Shown in pieces: positions 41,264 through 49,309 of a stretch of 64,000 bases of DNA; position 1 is the first letter of the stretch, and each line of letters opens with the position of its first letter. A program made the position numbers and the translations under genes. The notes under the pieces were generated by a model. The model saw nothing but the letters and a program-made list of their open reading frames with translations. It was not told where the DNA came from and did not search any database. This DNA comes from Sulfomarinibacter sp963741385 (GTDB lineage Bacteria > Acidobacteriota > Thermoanaerobaculia > Thermoanaerobaculales > Sulfomarinibacteraceae). The stretch covers positions 868,001-932,000 of the forward strand of contig CAVUHO010000010.1 in assembly GCA_963741385.1 (NCBI GenBank), given 5' to 3'.

Positions 41264-41635
41264 ATGCCCCACCTCATTCTCGACGGCGAGGTGGACCTGC
41301 ACCGGCTCGTGGACGGGCTGCCGCGAGAGGCCCGTCGCTGGGGAACAGCGGTGCTCAAGATCGAAGAGGTCTGGGCGCGCCCGGATTTTCGCGCCGTTCT
41401 GGTGGAGGGCGTGGTGGTCGAACACTCGCGAGCGGTCCATCCGGTGGTGATTGTCGCGACTGCCCGCGGCGCCACGAGCATTCGGCTCTGGCCACGAGCG
41501 CCGGTCGAGCGAACGCCTGCGGTTCAGCGGTGGCTGGCGGTGATCGCGGCGGACATTCGCGGACTGGGCGGCGGCGCTCTCCAGACCACCAACGTGGCAG
41601 ACGAGATTCTGACCGATCTGGCGCTCAACGCTTGA
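41264..41635 (+). CDS. Small protein of unknown function
   Basis: This 123-residue protein begins MPHLILDGEVDLHRLVDGLPREARRWGTAVLKIEEVWAR and has a conserved-looking VVIVATARGATSIRLWPRAPVERTPAVQRWLAVIAADI segment. It has no signal or membrane helix. ATG 41264 has GGAGGT 7 nt upstream; an ATG at 41159 would add 35 residues. The gene is divergent from comF and its end overlaps the end of the minus-strand gene at 41625 by 11 bp. I cannot assign a family. Confidence 0.6.
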   Translation: MPHLILDGEVDLHRLVDGLPREARRWGTAVLKIEEVWARPDFRAVLVEGVVVEHSRAVHPVVIVATARGATSIRLWPRAPVERTPAVQRWLAVIAADIRGLGGGALQTTNVADEILTDLALNA

Positions 41636-42173
41636 GCGCTTCGTCGACCTGTTGCATCTGTTCGCGCTGCGCCTGCTCGAGGTTCTGCATCTGGTCACGG
41701 AGACCGTCGGTGGCGAGGTGCGGCGGCGGAGCGCCGTTGCCGGTCATGAGTCCCTCGAGAGAACTCCGCGCCTGATCGAGATACCGACGGGCACGCAGGA
41801 GGTGTTCATTCGATTGGTTCAGGGCCTGTTCTCGCAGCTCGCCTGCGGCACCGCGAAGGTTCACCGCGATGTGGAGTTCACGGCTGGTTGGTCCGGCTGC
41901 CGCAGCCCACGAGGCGGCGGTGTCGGCGATATTTCGCAGGTCCTCGACATGGTCGCTGATGGTGTCAGGGGACTCGAGAAGGCTGTCCATGACGGCCACC
42001 ATCCGGGTTGCGGTGTCGACCTCGAACTCCTGCCCCACGACACCCGACTCGCGCAGCCCGTCGGCCGCGGTGTTCACTGCGTCAAAGCTCGAGGTCGTGT
42101 CACGGCCCGTCAGGTAGAGCGCAAAACCCGCAGCGATCAGCGCGGTGACGACAAATCCTCCGGAAATCCTCAT
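41625..42173 (-). CDS. Small membrane-anchored helical protein of unknown function
   Basis: This 182-residue protein has an N-terminal membrane helix (ISGGFVVTALIAAGFALYL) followed by mostly helical sequence, ending in a Gln-rich coiled coil (DQMQNLEQAQREQMQQVDEAL). It would face outward. ATG 42173 follows GGGGGACA. A TATACT box lies about 20 nt upstream (minus strand, near 42195). No family is recognised. Confidence 0.65.
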   Translation of the reverse strand: MRISGGFVVTALIAAGFALYLTGRDTTSSFDAVNTAADGLRESGVVGQEFEVDTATRMVAVMDSLLESPDTISDHVEDLRNIADTAASWAAAAGPTSRELHIAVNLRGAAGELREQALNQSNEHLLRARRYLDQARSSLEGLMTGNGAPPPHLATDGLRDQMQNLEQAQREQMQQVDEALKR

Positions 42174-42220
42174 CGATTGTCCCCCATCCGAGTATAGGCG
42201 GGACGGTCCATCGATTGTCC
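42171..42220. repeat. 12-bp direct repeat over the start of the 41625 gene
   Basis: CATCGATTGTCC occurs at 42171-42182 and again at 42209-42220, start-to-start distance 38 bp. The first copy covers the start codon and ribosome site of the minus-strand gene; the second lies upstream of its -10-like box. It may be a paired operator or a small duplication. Confidence 0.75.
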
Positions 42221-42308
42221 TCTCGGGGGGACACACAACGCGTCGGCGTGAACCGGGAACCGGGCTGGAGATGGCACGATCCTTGCCAGTGTGTGGTTGG
42301 AGGCTGCC

Positions 42309-43181
42309 ATGATGGGATCGAAAACCGAAACCCGAGCCCTGATCTGCGGGTGGATCGTGATCGCGGGTTGGGCGTTGCCGGCTGCAGCACAATTGTCCGC
42401 CGACTGGATGATCCCGGCTGCGGCCCACAATCCAGGCTCCCGCGGCACCTTCTGGGTCACCGATCTGTCGCTCCACAATCCTCACGAGTACGACCTGCCG
42501 GTGGTCGTCCAGGTCCTGCCCAGCGAGACCGACAACCACGAGGTGCCGACGTTGGAGCTGACGCTTTCCCCGTGGCAGACCGTCAACCTGTGGGACGTTC
42601 TGGGACCCGATGTGTTTGATCTCGACGGCACCGCGGCGATCCTCGCCTACGCCGACCCGGCGTGGGTCTGTGATCCCATCGAAAGCTGCCACTTCCTGGT
42701 CACCTCGAGGACCTATACGCCGGACGCGGGCGGCGCCGGCGAGTTCGGTCTGACGGTGGCCGGGGCGGGTGTCGAGCGAGCCACCGACTGGGAGTCCCTC
42801 GCGTACGCCGCTGGGATCCTCAACGACGGCACGTACTTCCGCTGCAACGTCGGACTCGCGTCGTGGACCGCCGGGTGGACGACCGTTCGGCTCGACACCC
42901 AGGATGCCGACGGCAACATTCTCCTATCCGAGATCTTCGACGTCCCTCCCTTCGGTCACGTCCAGAGACGGCTGGCGACTTCGGTCGAGGGCGGTAGCCT
43001 GGTCTTTTATCTTCAGTCAGGACCCGACAACGCCCTGATCTTTCCCTACGCGACGGTGATCAACCAGGCGACCGGGGACCCGAGCTACTCTTTCGCCGAG
43101 GCCTCCTCCGTCGGCTCTTCGCTTGCCAAAAAAAAGGCCCGCAAGCAGGTGCGCCCCGAACGGCCGGCAAACGGCGGGTAG
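42309..43181 (+). CDS. Secreted beta-rich protein of unknown function
   Basis: This 290-residue protein has a signal peptide ending LPAAAQ and then a mature part opening DWMIPAAAHNPGSRGTFWVTDLSLHNPHEYDLPV, a type of start I associate with secreted proteins of Acidobacteria. The body is rich in beta-strand patterns and has one possible disulfide pair (VCDPIESC). The tail is basic (KKKARKQVRPERP). ATG 42309 has GGAGG 5-6 nt upstream. Confidence 0.72.
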   Translation: MMGSKTETRALICGWIVIAGWALPAAAQLSADWMIPAAAHNPGSRGTFWVTDLSLHNPHEYDLPVVVQVLPSETDNHEVPTLELTLSPWQTVNLWDVLGPDVFDLDGTAAILAYADPAWVCDPIESCHFLVTSRTYTPDAGGAGEFGLTVAGAGVERATDWESLAYAAGILNDGTYFRCNVGLASWTAGWTTVRLDTQDADGNILLSEIFDVPPFGHVQRRLATSVEGGSLVFYLQSGPDNALIFPYATVINQATGDPSYSFAEASSVGSSLAKKKARKQVRPERPANGG

Positions 43182-43231
43182 CGTGACGGCCGGTCGGCGG
43201 TCATAATGGGAGGGGAAGGGCGTGGGGGGTC

Positions 43232-45415
43232 ATGGTCCAATTCGATAATCAGAACCGCCAGGTCAAGATCAAGATCGTCTACTACGGACCGGCGGTCGGC
43301 GGCAAGACGACCTCGCTCCAGCACATCCACCGGGCGTTGGATCCGGAGCGACGCACCCGGCTCTACTCGCTCAACACGGCTGCGGACCGGACCCTCTTTT
43401 TTGACCTCCTGTCGCTCAATTTGGGCCGGATCCGTGACTTCCGGCTGTCTCTCCAGCTCTATACGGTGCCTGGACAGGTGCAATACGACACCACCAGGCG
43501 AGCCGTCCTCGCCGGCGCCGACGGGGTGGTATTCGTCGCGGACTCGCAGGTCGATCAGCGGGAGGCCAACCTTGAGGCCCTCGCCAACCTGCGGCAGAAC
43601 CTCGCCGCCAACAGCCTCGATGTGCAGAAAATCCCGATCGTCTTCCAGTACAACAAGCGGGACCTGAATCCGATCCAGAGCCTCGCGGAGATGGAGGCCG
43701 CGCTCAACCCCCAGGGTCTTCCCTCCTTCCCCACCGTGGCAACCGCCGGTGGTGGCGTGCTTGAGGCCTTCGCCGCCATCGGTGAGCTGACCCTGGTGAC
43801 GGTAGCCGACAAACTCGGGATCGGCGGCAACCCGCAGATCCTCGACCGTCTCCGCCACCAGATGAACCAGGCCATGGAGCCCTATTTGAAGTCGGGTGAC
43901 GCGAAGGCGGTGGCCGACGACATCGAGGTTACCGTCGCCGAATCCGGAGACGGTTCGCTCGAGGCGCTGACCAACGACGACCTCGTGACGGAGGCCGTGC
44001 GGGCGAATCTGGCGATGGGCGACCTCAACGCCCGTCTGGACAGCCTGAGTCGGCTGCTCGAACGCAAGGTTCGCGTGATGGCCGGGATCTCCGATTTCGG
44101 TCGTGCCGTGAGCAACGAACGCGACCCCGCGGCGGTGCTGCGGTTGTTGATCTCGACCACCATCAAATTGCTTCAGGTGCAGGGCGCATCGGTGCTGACC
44201 GTGCCGACGTCCGGCCGGCTTCGTGAGGCCGTGGTTCACGGCTTCACGAATGACCCGTTCAACAACGAAGTGGATGGCCAAGGGCGCGCGATGGCTCAAA
44301 CCCTGCTCGAACGTCGAGCGCCCCACCTCGTGACCACGACAGCGGGTGACGACGTTGCTGCGGAGGCGATGGCGGCGGTCGAGAGAGCCGGTTTTGCTTC
44401 GGCGGTCGCCGTGCCCCTGCAGACGCAGGACAAGGTGGTGGGACTTCTGACGGTATTCGGCGATGCCAATCGCGCCGACCTCGACGAGGACGACCTGCAA
44501 CTGGCGACGGTTCTCGCATCCACGGCCGCGATGGGTTACGCCAACGCGATCGCCTGGAAGCAGATGGAGGAGCTCAGCCACGGCCTCGAGGAACAGGTGG
44601 CGGAACGCACCGCGGAGCTCCGCCGCGCTCTCGGCCAGTCGCGAAGCCTCGCCGACGACCTGGAGGAAAAAAAGACCCTTCTCGAAGACGCCTATCGGGA
44701 TCTGGCCGCTCTCGACGAGGTGAAGAATGAGCTCATCAACCGGCTGTCACTCGAGTTCAGGACCCCCGTCACGTCGTTGTTTACCGCGGCCAAGGTTCTG
44801 CAGCGGGAAGAGGACATTCAAGCGGACAAGGCACGGCGGCTCGTGACCATCATCCACGACGAGGGCGAGAAGCTCCTGGAGATGATCCAGAGCATTTTTC
44901 AGGTCTCGGTGCTCGGCGCGGCGGGACGGGAGCTTTCGTGCGAGGCGGTGCCGGCCCAGAACCTGTTCCGGCAGGCCATCGCGCCGCTGCGCGACCTCGC
45001 AAAAGACCGCAGGGTCACTCTCCAGGTGTTGATTCCGAGCGGCCTCGACACGATCTCGTGCGACCCCGAGAGCATCGAAGCCGCGCTGCGCGCGGTGGTG
45101 CGCAACGCGGTCGAGTTCAGCCAGCCGGGCGGTGAGGTCAAGCTCGAAGTGCGGCGCGTCACGCGGGGGAATGAACGGTGGCTGCAGCTCCGCGTCAGCG
45201 ATTCCGGTGTCGGTATCCCGGAAGCGGATCTGGAACGGGTTCGCGAGGCCTTTTGGCAGGGGGACGAATCGGCTGCCGGAAAACGCCACGGCATCGGCCT
45301 CGGTCTCGCCGTTGCTGATCGCGTGGCCCGAAACCACGGCGGAGAGCTGGGCATTACCAGCACGATCGGCAAGGGCACGCAGGTCGTGATCTCCCTGCCC
45401 CAGGAATCGACTTAA
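43232..45415 (+). CDS. MglA-like GTPase fused to GAF and histidine-kinase-like ATPase domains; H-box His replaced
   Basis: The 727-residue soluble protein has three parts. Residues 10-200 are an MglA-type small GTPase: G1 GPAVGGKT (19-26), LYTVPGQ (77-82), VVFVADSQ, and G4 NKRD (141-144). Residues about 285-440 are a GAF domain, followed by a coiled coil (445-495). Residues 496-727 resemble a histidine kinase: an H-box reading RLSLEFRTPV, where Leu507 takes the place of the phospho-accepting His, an N-box with Asn625, DSGVGIP (G1) and a GIGLGLAV lid (G2). MglA controls polarity and motility. The fusion suggests a GTPase whose state is read or set by an ATPase, not a normal kinase (inference). 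It converges on a PATAN-domain gene. Confidence 0.9.
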   Translation: MVQFDNQNRQVKIKIVYYGPAVGGKTTSLQHIHRALDPERRTRLYSLNTAADRTLFFDLLSLNLGRIRDFRLSLQLYTVPGQVQYDTTRRAVLAGADGVVFVADSQVDQREANLEALANLRQNLAANSLDVQKIPIVFQYNKRDLNPIQSLAEMEAALNPQGLPSFPTVATAGGGVLEAFAAIGELTLVTVADKLGIGGNPQILDRLRHQMNQAMEPYLKSGDAKAVADDIEVTVAESGDGSLEALTNDDLVTEAVRANLAMGDLNARLDSLSRLLERKVRVMAGISDFGRAVSNERDPAAVLRLLISTTIKLLQVQGASVLTVPTSGRLREAVVHGFTNDPFNNEVDGQGRAMAQTLLERRAPHLVTTTAGDDVAAEAMAAVERAGFASAVAVPLQTQDKVVGLLTVFGDANRADLDEDDLQLATVLASTAAMGYANAIAWKQMEELSHGLEEQVAERTAELRRALGQSRSLADDLEEKKTLLEDAYRDLAALDEVKNELINRLSLEFRTPVTSLFTAAKVLQREEDIQADKARRLVTIIHDEGEKLLEMIQSIFQVSVLGAAGRELSCEAVPAQNLFRQAIAPLRDLAKDRRVTLQVLIPSGLDTISCDPESIEAALRAVVRNAVEFSQPGGEVKLEVRRVTRGNERWLQLRVSDSGVGIPEADLERVREAFWQGDESAAGKRHGIGLGLAVADRVARNHGGELGITSTIGKGTQVVISLPQEST

Positions 45416-45433
45416 CCCACTGATCTCGCCGGG

Positions 45434-46813
45434 TTAACCTACGGCGAGGACGTCGGCGTCGGTCTCCTCGGCGGTCTGGCGGGCGGCGTCGGCCGCCAGC
45501 GCGAGGACGGTTGCCGAGGCGACCTCGAGTTCGCGACCCTCGCCATCCGGCACGGTCGGCGGCCACCCCGCCACCGCTGACAGGCTCTGGCGTCCGAGGT
45601 TGAGGCAGACGCCGAGCGGGGTCGGTTCGTGCGGGCTGATGATGTCCCGAAAGGGCGTCGGGAAGTCCGCCAGCCGGGCGAGACGGGCGCCGACGCGTCT
45701 CGACAGGTGTTGGAGAAGGGCCTTGCGCAGCTGGCGGTGGGGGACCGGCAACCTGGTCAGGACCCACAGCACGAGGTCGGTCGGCACAGACACCAGGTGG
45801 ACCGCCAGGGAGGCCGTCCGGGGATTGACGCCGAGGTGGGGCGCGGCTGCCGCTGCAGTCCTCGACCACACGCTGACCAACCGGCGAACCAGCCGGTCGA
45901 GCCTGCCGGCATCGGGCCGCTGAAGAAAATCGGCCGCTACCAGATCCGGCACGATGGCGATCTCAGCGGTAGCGGTCTCGATCTCGGCCAGGGTGAGCGG
46001 TCCCTGTTGTCCGGAAATATGCAGGGCGCGGGCCAGGACCATTTCGTCCCACGTCACGTGGGGCAGGCCGAAGAGCTCTTCCGGGTCCCGGCCGAGGACC
46101 GCCCCCGAAATGGCGGCGACCTGACTCTCCGGCAGGGGAACCAACCCGGGGCTCGATGCCAACCAGTTCGCGAGGGTGTTGACGATGTCCTGTACTTGAT
46201 CGTGAAAGGCCGTCAGGTGGGTGCCGTCGACCGGATCATCAGCCGTTATCCCGTCTCGCACCAGATCCCAGAACAGACTCTCGAAGGCCTCACCGCCGAG
46301 CGGCAGCTCCTGCGGGGTGTCATCCGAGGTTTGCCGGTCCCGCTCGTCAGAGCGGCGCGCGGCTTCGAGCAGAAGTTGGCTCGGCGCCACATCGAGGTTG
46401 AGCCCGAGGACGTCGCGGACCGGGAACTCGGGATCGAACTCGAAGTCGACCTTTGGCGACAACAGAACCCGGCCGGTCACGGTCTCGGCGAGATCGGTCA
46501 GGCCTCTTCTGAGCTGGACGGCGTCGCACCCGCCTTCCGCGAGCAGCAGGTCAGTGAAGAGTTCGCGCCGCAGCATCGAGGTCGCCAAAACGCGGCGGAG
46601 GTTGGTGGTGTTGAGCAGACTTCGGGCGGCGATCCAGGAAGCCAGTCGTTCCTCCGGTACTGTGGATGAAACGAAGCACACCTTGCCGCGGTTGAAATCG
46701 AGGCGGCGCTCACCCCTGCCGCCCTTGAGGGTCAGGCGGCCGCTGACATTGCCCATGTGGAACCACTGCAACAGGTCCCCGAAGTGGAGCCGATCCAGAC
46801 ACCCTTTGATCAT
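45434..46813 (-). CDS. PATAN/DUF4388-domain protein
   Basis: The 459-residue protein opens with DRLHFGDLLQWFHMGNVSGRLTLKGGRGERRLDFNRGKVCFVSSTVPEERL, the PATAN (DUF4388) pattern found in response-regulator-like proteins of gliding and type IV pilus systems. The rest is mostly helical and not assignable; a middle segment (DEMVLARALHISGQQGPLTLAEIETAT) is weakly suggestive of a signalling domain. A TATACT box lies 6 nt before the ATG (minus strand 46825-46820). PATAN domains are often found with MglA-like GTPases and their regulators, so a link with the neighbour is plausible. Confidence 0.78.
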   Translation of the reverse strand: MIKGCLDRLHFGDLLQWFHMGNVSGRLTLKGGRGERRLDFNRGKVCFVSSTVPEERLASWIAARSLLNTTNLRRVLATSMLRRELFTDLLLAEGGCDAVQLRRGLTDLAETVTGRVLLSPKVDFEFDPEFPVRDVLGLNLDVAPSQLLLEAARRSDERDRQTSDDTPQELPLGGEAFESLFWDLVRDGITADDPVDGTHLTAFHDQVQDIVNTLANWLASSPGLVPLPESQVAAISGAVLGRDPEELFGLPHVTWDEMVLARALHISGQQGPLTLAEIETATAEIAIVPDLVAADFLQRPDAGRLDRLVRRLVSVWSRTAAAAAPHLGVNPRTASLAVHLVSVPTDLVLWVLTRLPVPHRQLRKALLQHLSRRVGARLARLADFPTPFRDIISPHEPTPLGVCLNLGRQSLSAVAGWPPTVPDGEGRELEVASATVLALAADAARQTAEETDADVLAVG

Positions 46814-46865
46814 CGACCCAGTATAAACATTCCTTTTGTAATCGGCCTTGCGTTACCATCACGAA

Positions 46866-47741
46866 GTGAACCTGCTGCTGCTGACAGCCCGCCCGGACCT
46901 CAAAACGAATTCTCGGCTGGCCGAGGCGGCAGCCGCCCTCGGCTGTCGGCTCGCAGTCGTGGACACGAATGTCCTGTCGGCGATCGCGTCAGTCGACGGG
47001 GTGTGGGCGGTGGGCGACGAGGCCCTGGATCCTCTCCCCGACGTGGTCATCGCACGGGTCGGCAACTGGCGGCCGGACAGCACCTTGGCGGTCCTCGAGG
47101 CACTGGTGGCGGACGGCGCGGCAACGCCCAACCTCCCGGCGGCGATCCGCCTCGGCCGCGATCATTGGTCCACAATCCGGGTTCTGGCGTCGCGCGGTCT
47201 GCCGGTGCCGGCAACCGTCGCTGGGGCGGACCCTGAGGCCCTGGCGGCGGCGGCAGTCGATCGGTTCGGCCTGCCCGTGGTGGTCAAACAGCGGCGGTCG
47301 CGGATGGGCGTGGGCGTGATCCGCTGCGCCACCCGCGACCACCTGGATGCCGTGCTCGACAGCCTGTGGCGGCTTGGCGACGAGGTCATCGTTCAACGGT
47401 GGCTTGCCGACGGGGCCAGTACGGTGCGGGTTCTGGTGGTCGACGGCGTGGTCGTGGCGGCGGCGAGGTTTTCAGCGGCTGCCGGCGAGTGGCGATCGAA
47501 TGCGGCCCGCAGCGGCAACGCGGAAGCATGTCGACCGTCAGCTGATGAGGCGGGGTTGGCAGTGGCGGCGGCCGAGGCTCTGGGCCTCGGTCACTGCGGC
47601 GTCGATCTCGTGATCGAGGCCGCAGGACCGGTGGTGCTCGAGGTCAACCCAACCCCCGGTTTTATTCGCCTCGAGCAGGCGACCGGAGTCGACGTCGCGC
47701 GCGAAATCGTCCGCGGCGCGGTCGCCGCGCGAATGGTCTGA
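46866..47741 (+). CDS. RimK-like ATP-grasp ligase
   Basis: This 291-residue ATP-grasp protein has an N-terminal RimK-like pre-grasp domain (LLLLTARPDLKTNSRLAEAAAALG), LPVVVKQRRSRMGVGVIRC, VIVQRWLADGASTVRVLVVDG, and the metal loop VVLEVNPTPGFIRLEQATG. RimK relatives add glutamate or amino acids to proteins, cofactors or peptides; the substrate is unknown. GTG 46866 is chosen to match the RimK start; TTG 46848 is upstream. It is divergent from the PATAN gene. Confidence 0.82.
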   Translation: MNLLLLTARPDLKTNSRLAEAAAALGCRLAVVDTNVLSAIASVDGVWAVGDEALDPLPDVVIARVGNWRPDSTLAVLEALVADGAATPNLPAAIRLGRDHWSTIRVLASRGLPVPATVAGADPEALAAAAVDRFGLPVVVKQRRSRMGVGVIRCATRDHLDAVLDSLWRLGDEVIVQRWLADGASTVRVLVVDGVVVAAARFSAAAGEWRSNAARSGNAEACRPSADEAGLAVAAAEALGLGHCGVDLVIEAAGPVVLEVNPTPGFIRLEQATGVDVAREIVRGAVAARMV

Positions 47742-47746
47742 CCGAA

Positions 47747-48262
47747 TCAGGCCCCGGCGGCATCCACCGGTGTCGCCGCCGGGCGGCCGGCCAGCTCGCG
47801 GTCGATCATGAGCAGGCCGTGGGGGCTCGCCTCCACCATCTTGACCTGGTGGTACAGGGTTTCCGCCGTGGCTTCCTCCTCCACCTGTTCGTTCACGTAC
47901 CAGTGCAGCACCACGGTGGTGGCGTGGTCGTTTTCTTTGTTCGCCAGATCGACGAGCTCGTTGATGCGCCGGCTGATGAACTGCTCGTGCTTGAGCACCG
48001 CCTCAACGGCGGTCGCCGGCGAGGTCCACTCGCTCTGCGGCGCGTCGAGGGCCATCAGCGAAACCGTTCCGCCGCGTTCATTGAGGTAGTCGAAGAGCTT
48101 CATGGCGTGGCCGGACTCCTCCTGGGCCTGGATCCGCATCCAGTGGGCGAAACCGTCAAGATGGATCTTGGTGAAGTAGGCCGCAACCGCGAGGTAGAGA
48201 TAGAAAGAAAAGAACTCGGCGTGAATCTGTTCGTTGAGTCCCTTTTCGACCTTGGCATTCAT
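47747..48262 (-). CDS. ftnA: Ferritin (FtnA type)
   Basis: This 171-residue four-helix protein has LNEQIHAEFFSFYLYLAVAAYF (ferroxidase Glu), MRIQAQEESGHAMKLFDYLNERGG (Glu-Glu-x-x-His), HEQFISRRINELVDLA and WYVNEQVEEEATAETLYHQ. It oxidises and stores iron. GGGAG lies upstream of ATG 48262. A Fur-family regulator sits 4.8 kb away, but no Fur box is evident here. It ends 5 bp from the ATP-grasp stop on the other strand. Confidence 0.93.
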   Translation of the reverse strand: MNAKVEKGLNEQIHAEFFSFYLYLAVAAYFTKIHLDGFAHWMRIQAQEESGHAMKLFDYLNERGGTVSLMALDAPQSEWTSPATAVEAVLKHEQFISRRINELVDLANKENDHATTVVLHWYVNEQVEEEATAETLYHQVKMVEASPHGLLMIDRELAGRPAATPVDAAGA

Positions 48263-48363
48263 GGTGTAACTCCCTTGTGTTAATACCGCTCTCCGGTCTC
48301 GGGGAGCGGCGGCGCGCTGCTCAGTATAACGCGCCTGGGGCGCTCTTCATGCCCGCGAAGTTT

Positions 48364-49281
48364 TCACGTGTGGTCGCCGTCAGTGCCCGGCGGAGCGATT
48401 GAGTTCGGGTCGATCCACGGCCTGATGTTGTTGAAGCTCCGCGGAACGCCCCACAACACCCCGGACACGTGGTCTTCCGGAAGCGGATGGCCCGCCCACC
48501 AGATCACGGCGGTCGTGACCATGCCAATGGCAATAAGAGCGGCGACGGCTCGTCGCGACGGTGCTTGCAGCGGCCGTGGATAGGGACGGGGGTAGCGAAA
48601 CCACGCGAACGACGCAACCGCCGCCACCACGACCGCAATTCCGAGGATCGGACGCAACGGCCAGGAGCCGGCGAGCGCCCTGACCACGCACAACCACCCG
48701 ACCACCGGGAGAACCAGGTTCACGCCGAGCGCTGCCATCCGAACTGCTCGGCTCATGTCGGGACTGCGTCTGCGCGCGACTTCCAGCATCCGGGAAGCGG
48801 CAAATACGGCCAGTACCGTCGCCGCTACGGGCGCCGACCACATCAGGATTGCGGGCAGCCGGTGCAGCAGCAGCCACCGCGCGAGATGGCCGTCAGCGGG
48901 GTCGAGCAACGGCAGCCAGACCCCCGTCACCAGGGCCGTCCACCAGACGGTCTGGATCAATACCAGCTGTCCGACCAGGGTCGGCGCCTTGGGTCGCGAC
49001 GTCAGCAACAAGAAACCCACGAGTAACGGCGCCGCCAGCGACCCGAGCCAGTATCCACCGGCGCCGGGTGAGGATGAGAAGTTGAGGGCGGGCTGGTTCA
49101 CCAGCGCCCACACCTGGCGGTGCAGGGGAAGAGAGGCGCCGATCCAGCTGCAGCCGCCGGCGACCGCGCCCAGCCCCTGGCCGAGAACCGCGAGAACCAG
49201 CGCCGATCCCAGCGCCGGAACCGCCGCCAGCCACGACACGGCGACGGTTGACAGCGCGGTCGTGTGGCTTTCTGTGCGCAT
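48364..49281 (-). CDS. Multi-pass membrane protein of unknown function
   Basis: This 305-residue protein has about eight hydrophobic segments, and no motif I recognise. Segments alternate with short charged loops (TSRPKAPTL; AARRRSPD). Its C-terminal tail (EDHVSGVLWGVPRSFNNIRPWIDPNSI) is soluble. Starts ATG 49281 and ATG 49299 are possible; the second would overlap the opposite gene. It shares a very short divergent region with the M16-like gene. Confidence 0.65.
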   Translation of the reverse strand: MRTESHTTALSTVAVSWLAAVPALGSALVLAVLGQGLGAVAGGCSWIGASLPLHRQVWALVNQPALNFSSSPGAGGYWLGSLAAPLLVGFLLLTSRPKAPTLVGQLVLIQTVWWTALVTGVWLPLLDPADGHLARWLLLHRLPAILMWSAPVAATVLAVFAASRMLEVARRRSPDMSRAVRMAALGVNLVLPVVGWLCVVRALAGSWPLRPILGIAVVVAAVASFAWFRYPRPYPRPLQAPSRRAVAALIAIGMVTTAVIWWAGHPLPEDHVSGVLWGVPRSFNNIRPWIDPNSIAPPGTDGDHT

Positions 49282-49309
49282 CGGCCGGCATGCTACCATG
49301 ACCACCGCG

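Noticed and set aside
43085..44581. Long minus-strand frame opposite the GTPase chimera
   Set aside because: The plus strand encodes clear GTPase and GAF motifs; the antisense frame is His/Gly/Arg-rich and motif-free.
47747..48300. Fur box in front of ferritin
   Set aside because: The leader has A/T-rich TATTAACA but no GATAAT-type repeats, so iron control cannot be claimed.
48755..49297. Long N-terminal extension of the M16-like protein
   Set aside because: It would run antisense through the membrane protein gene and remove the clear signal peptide from the N-terminus.
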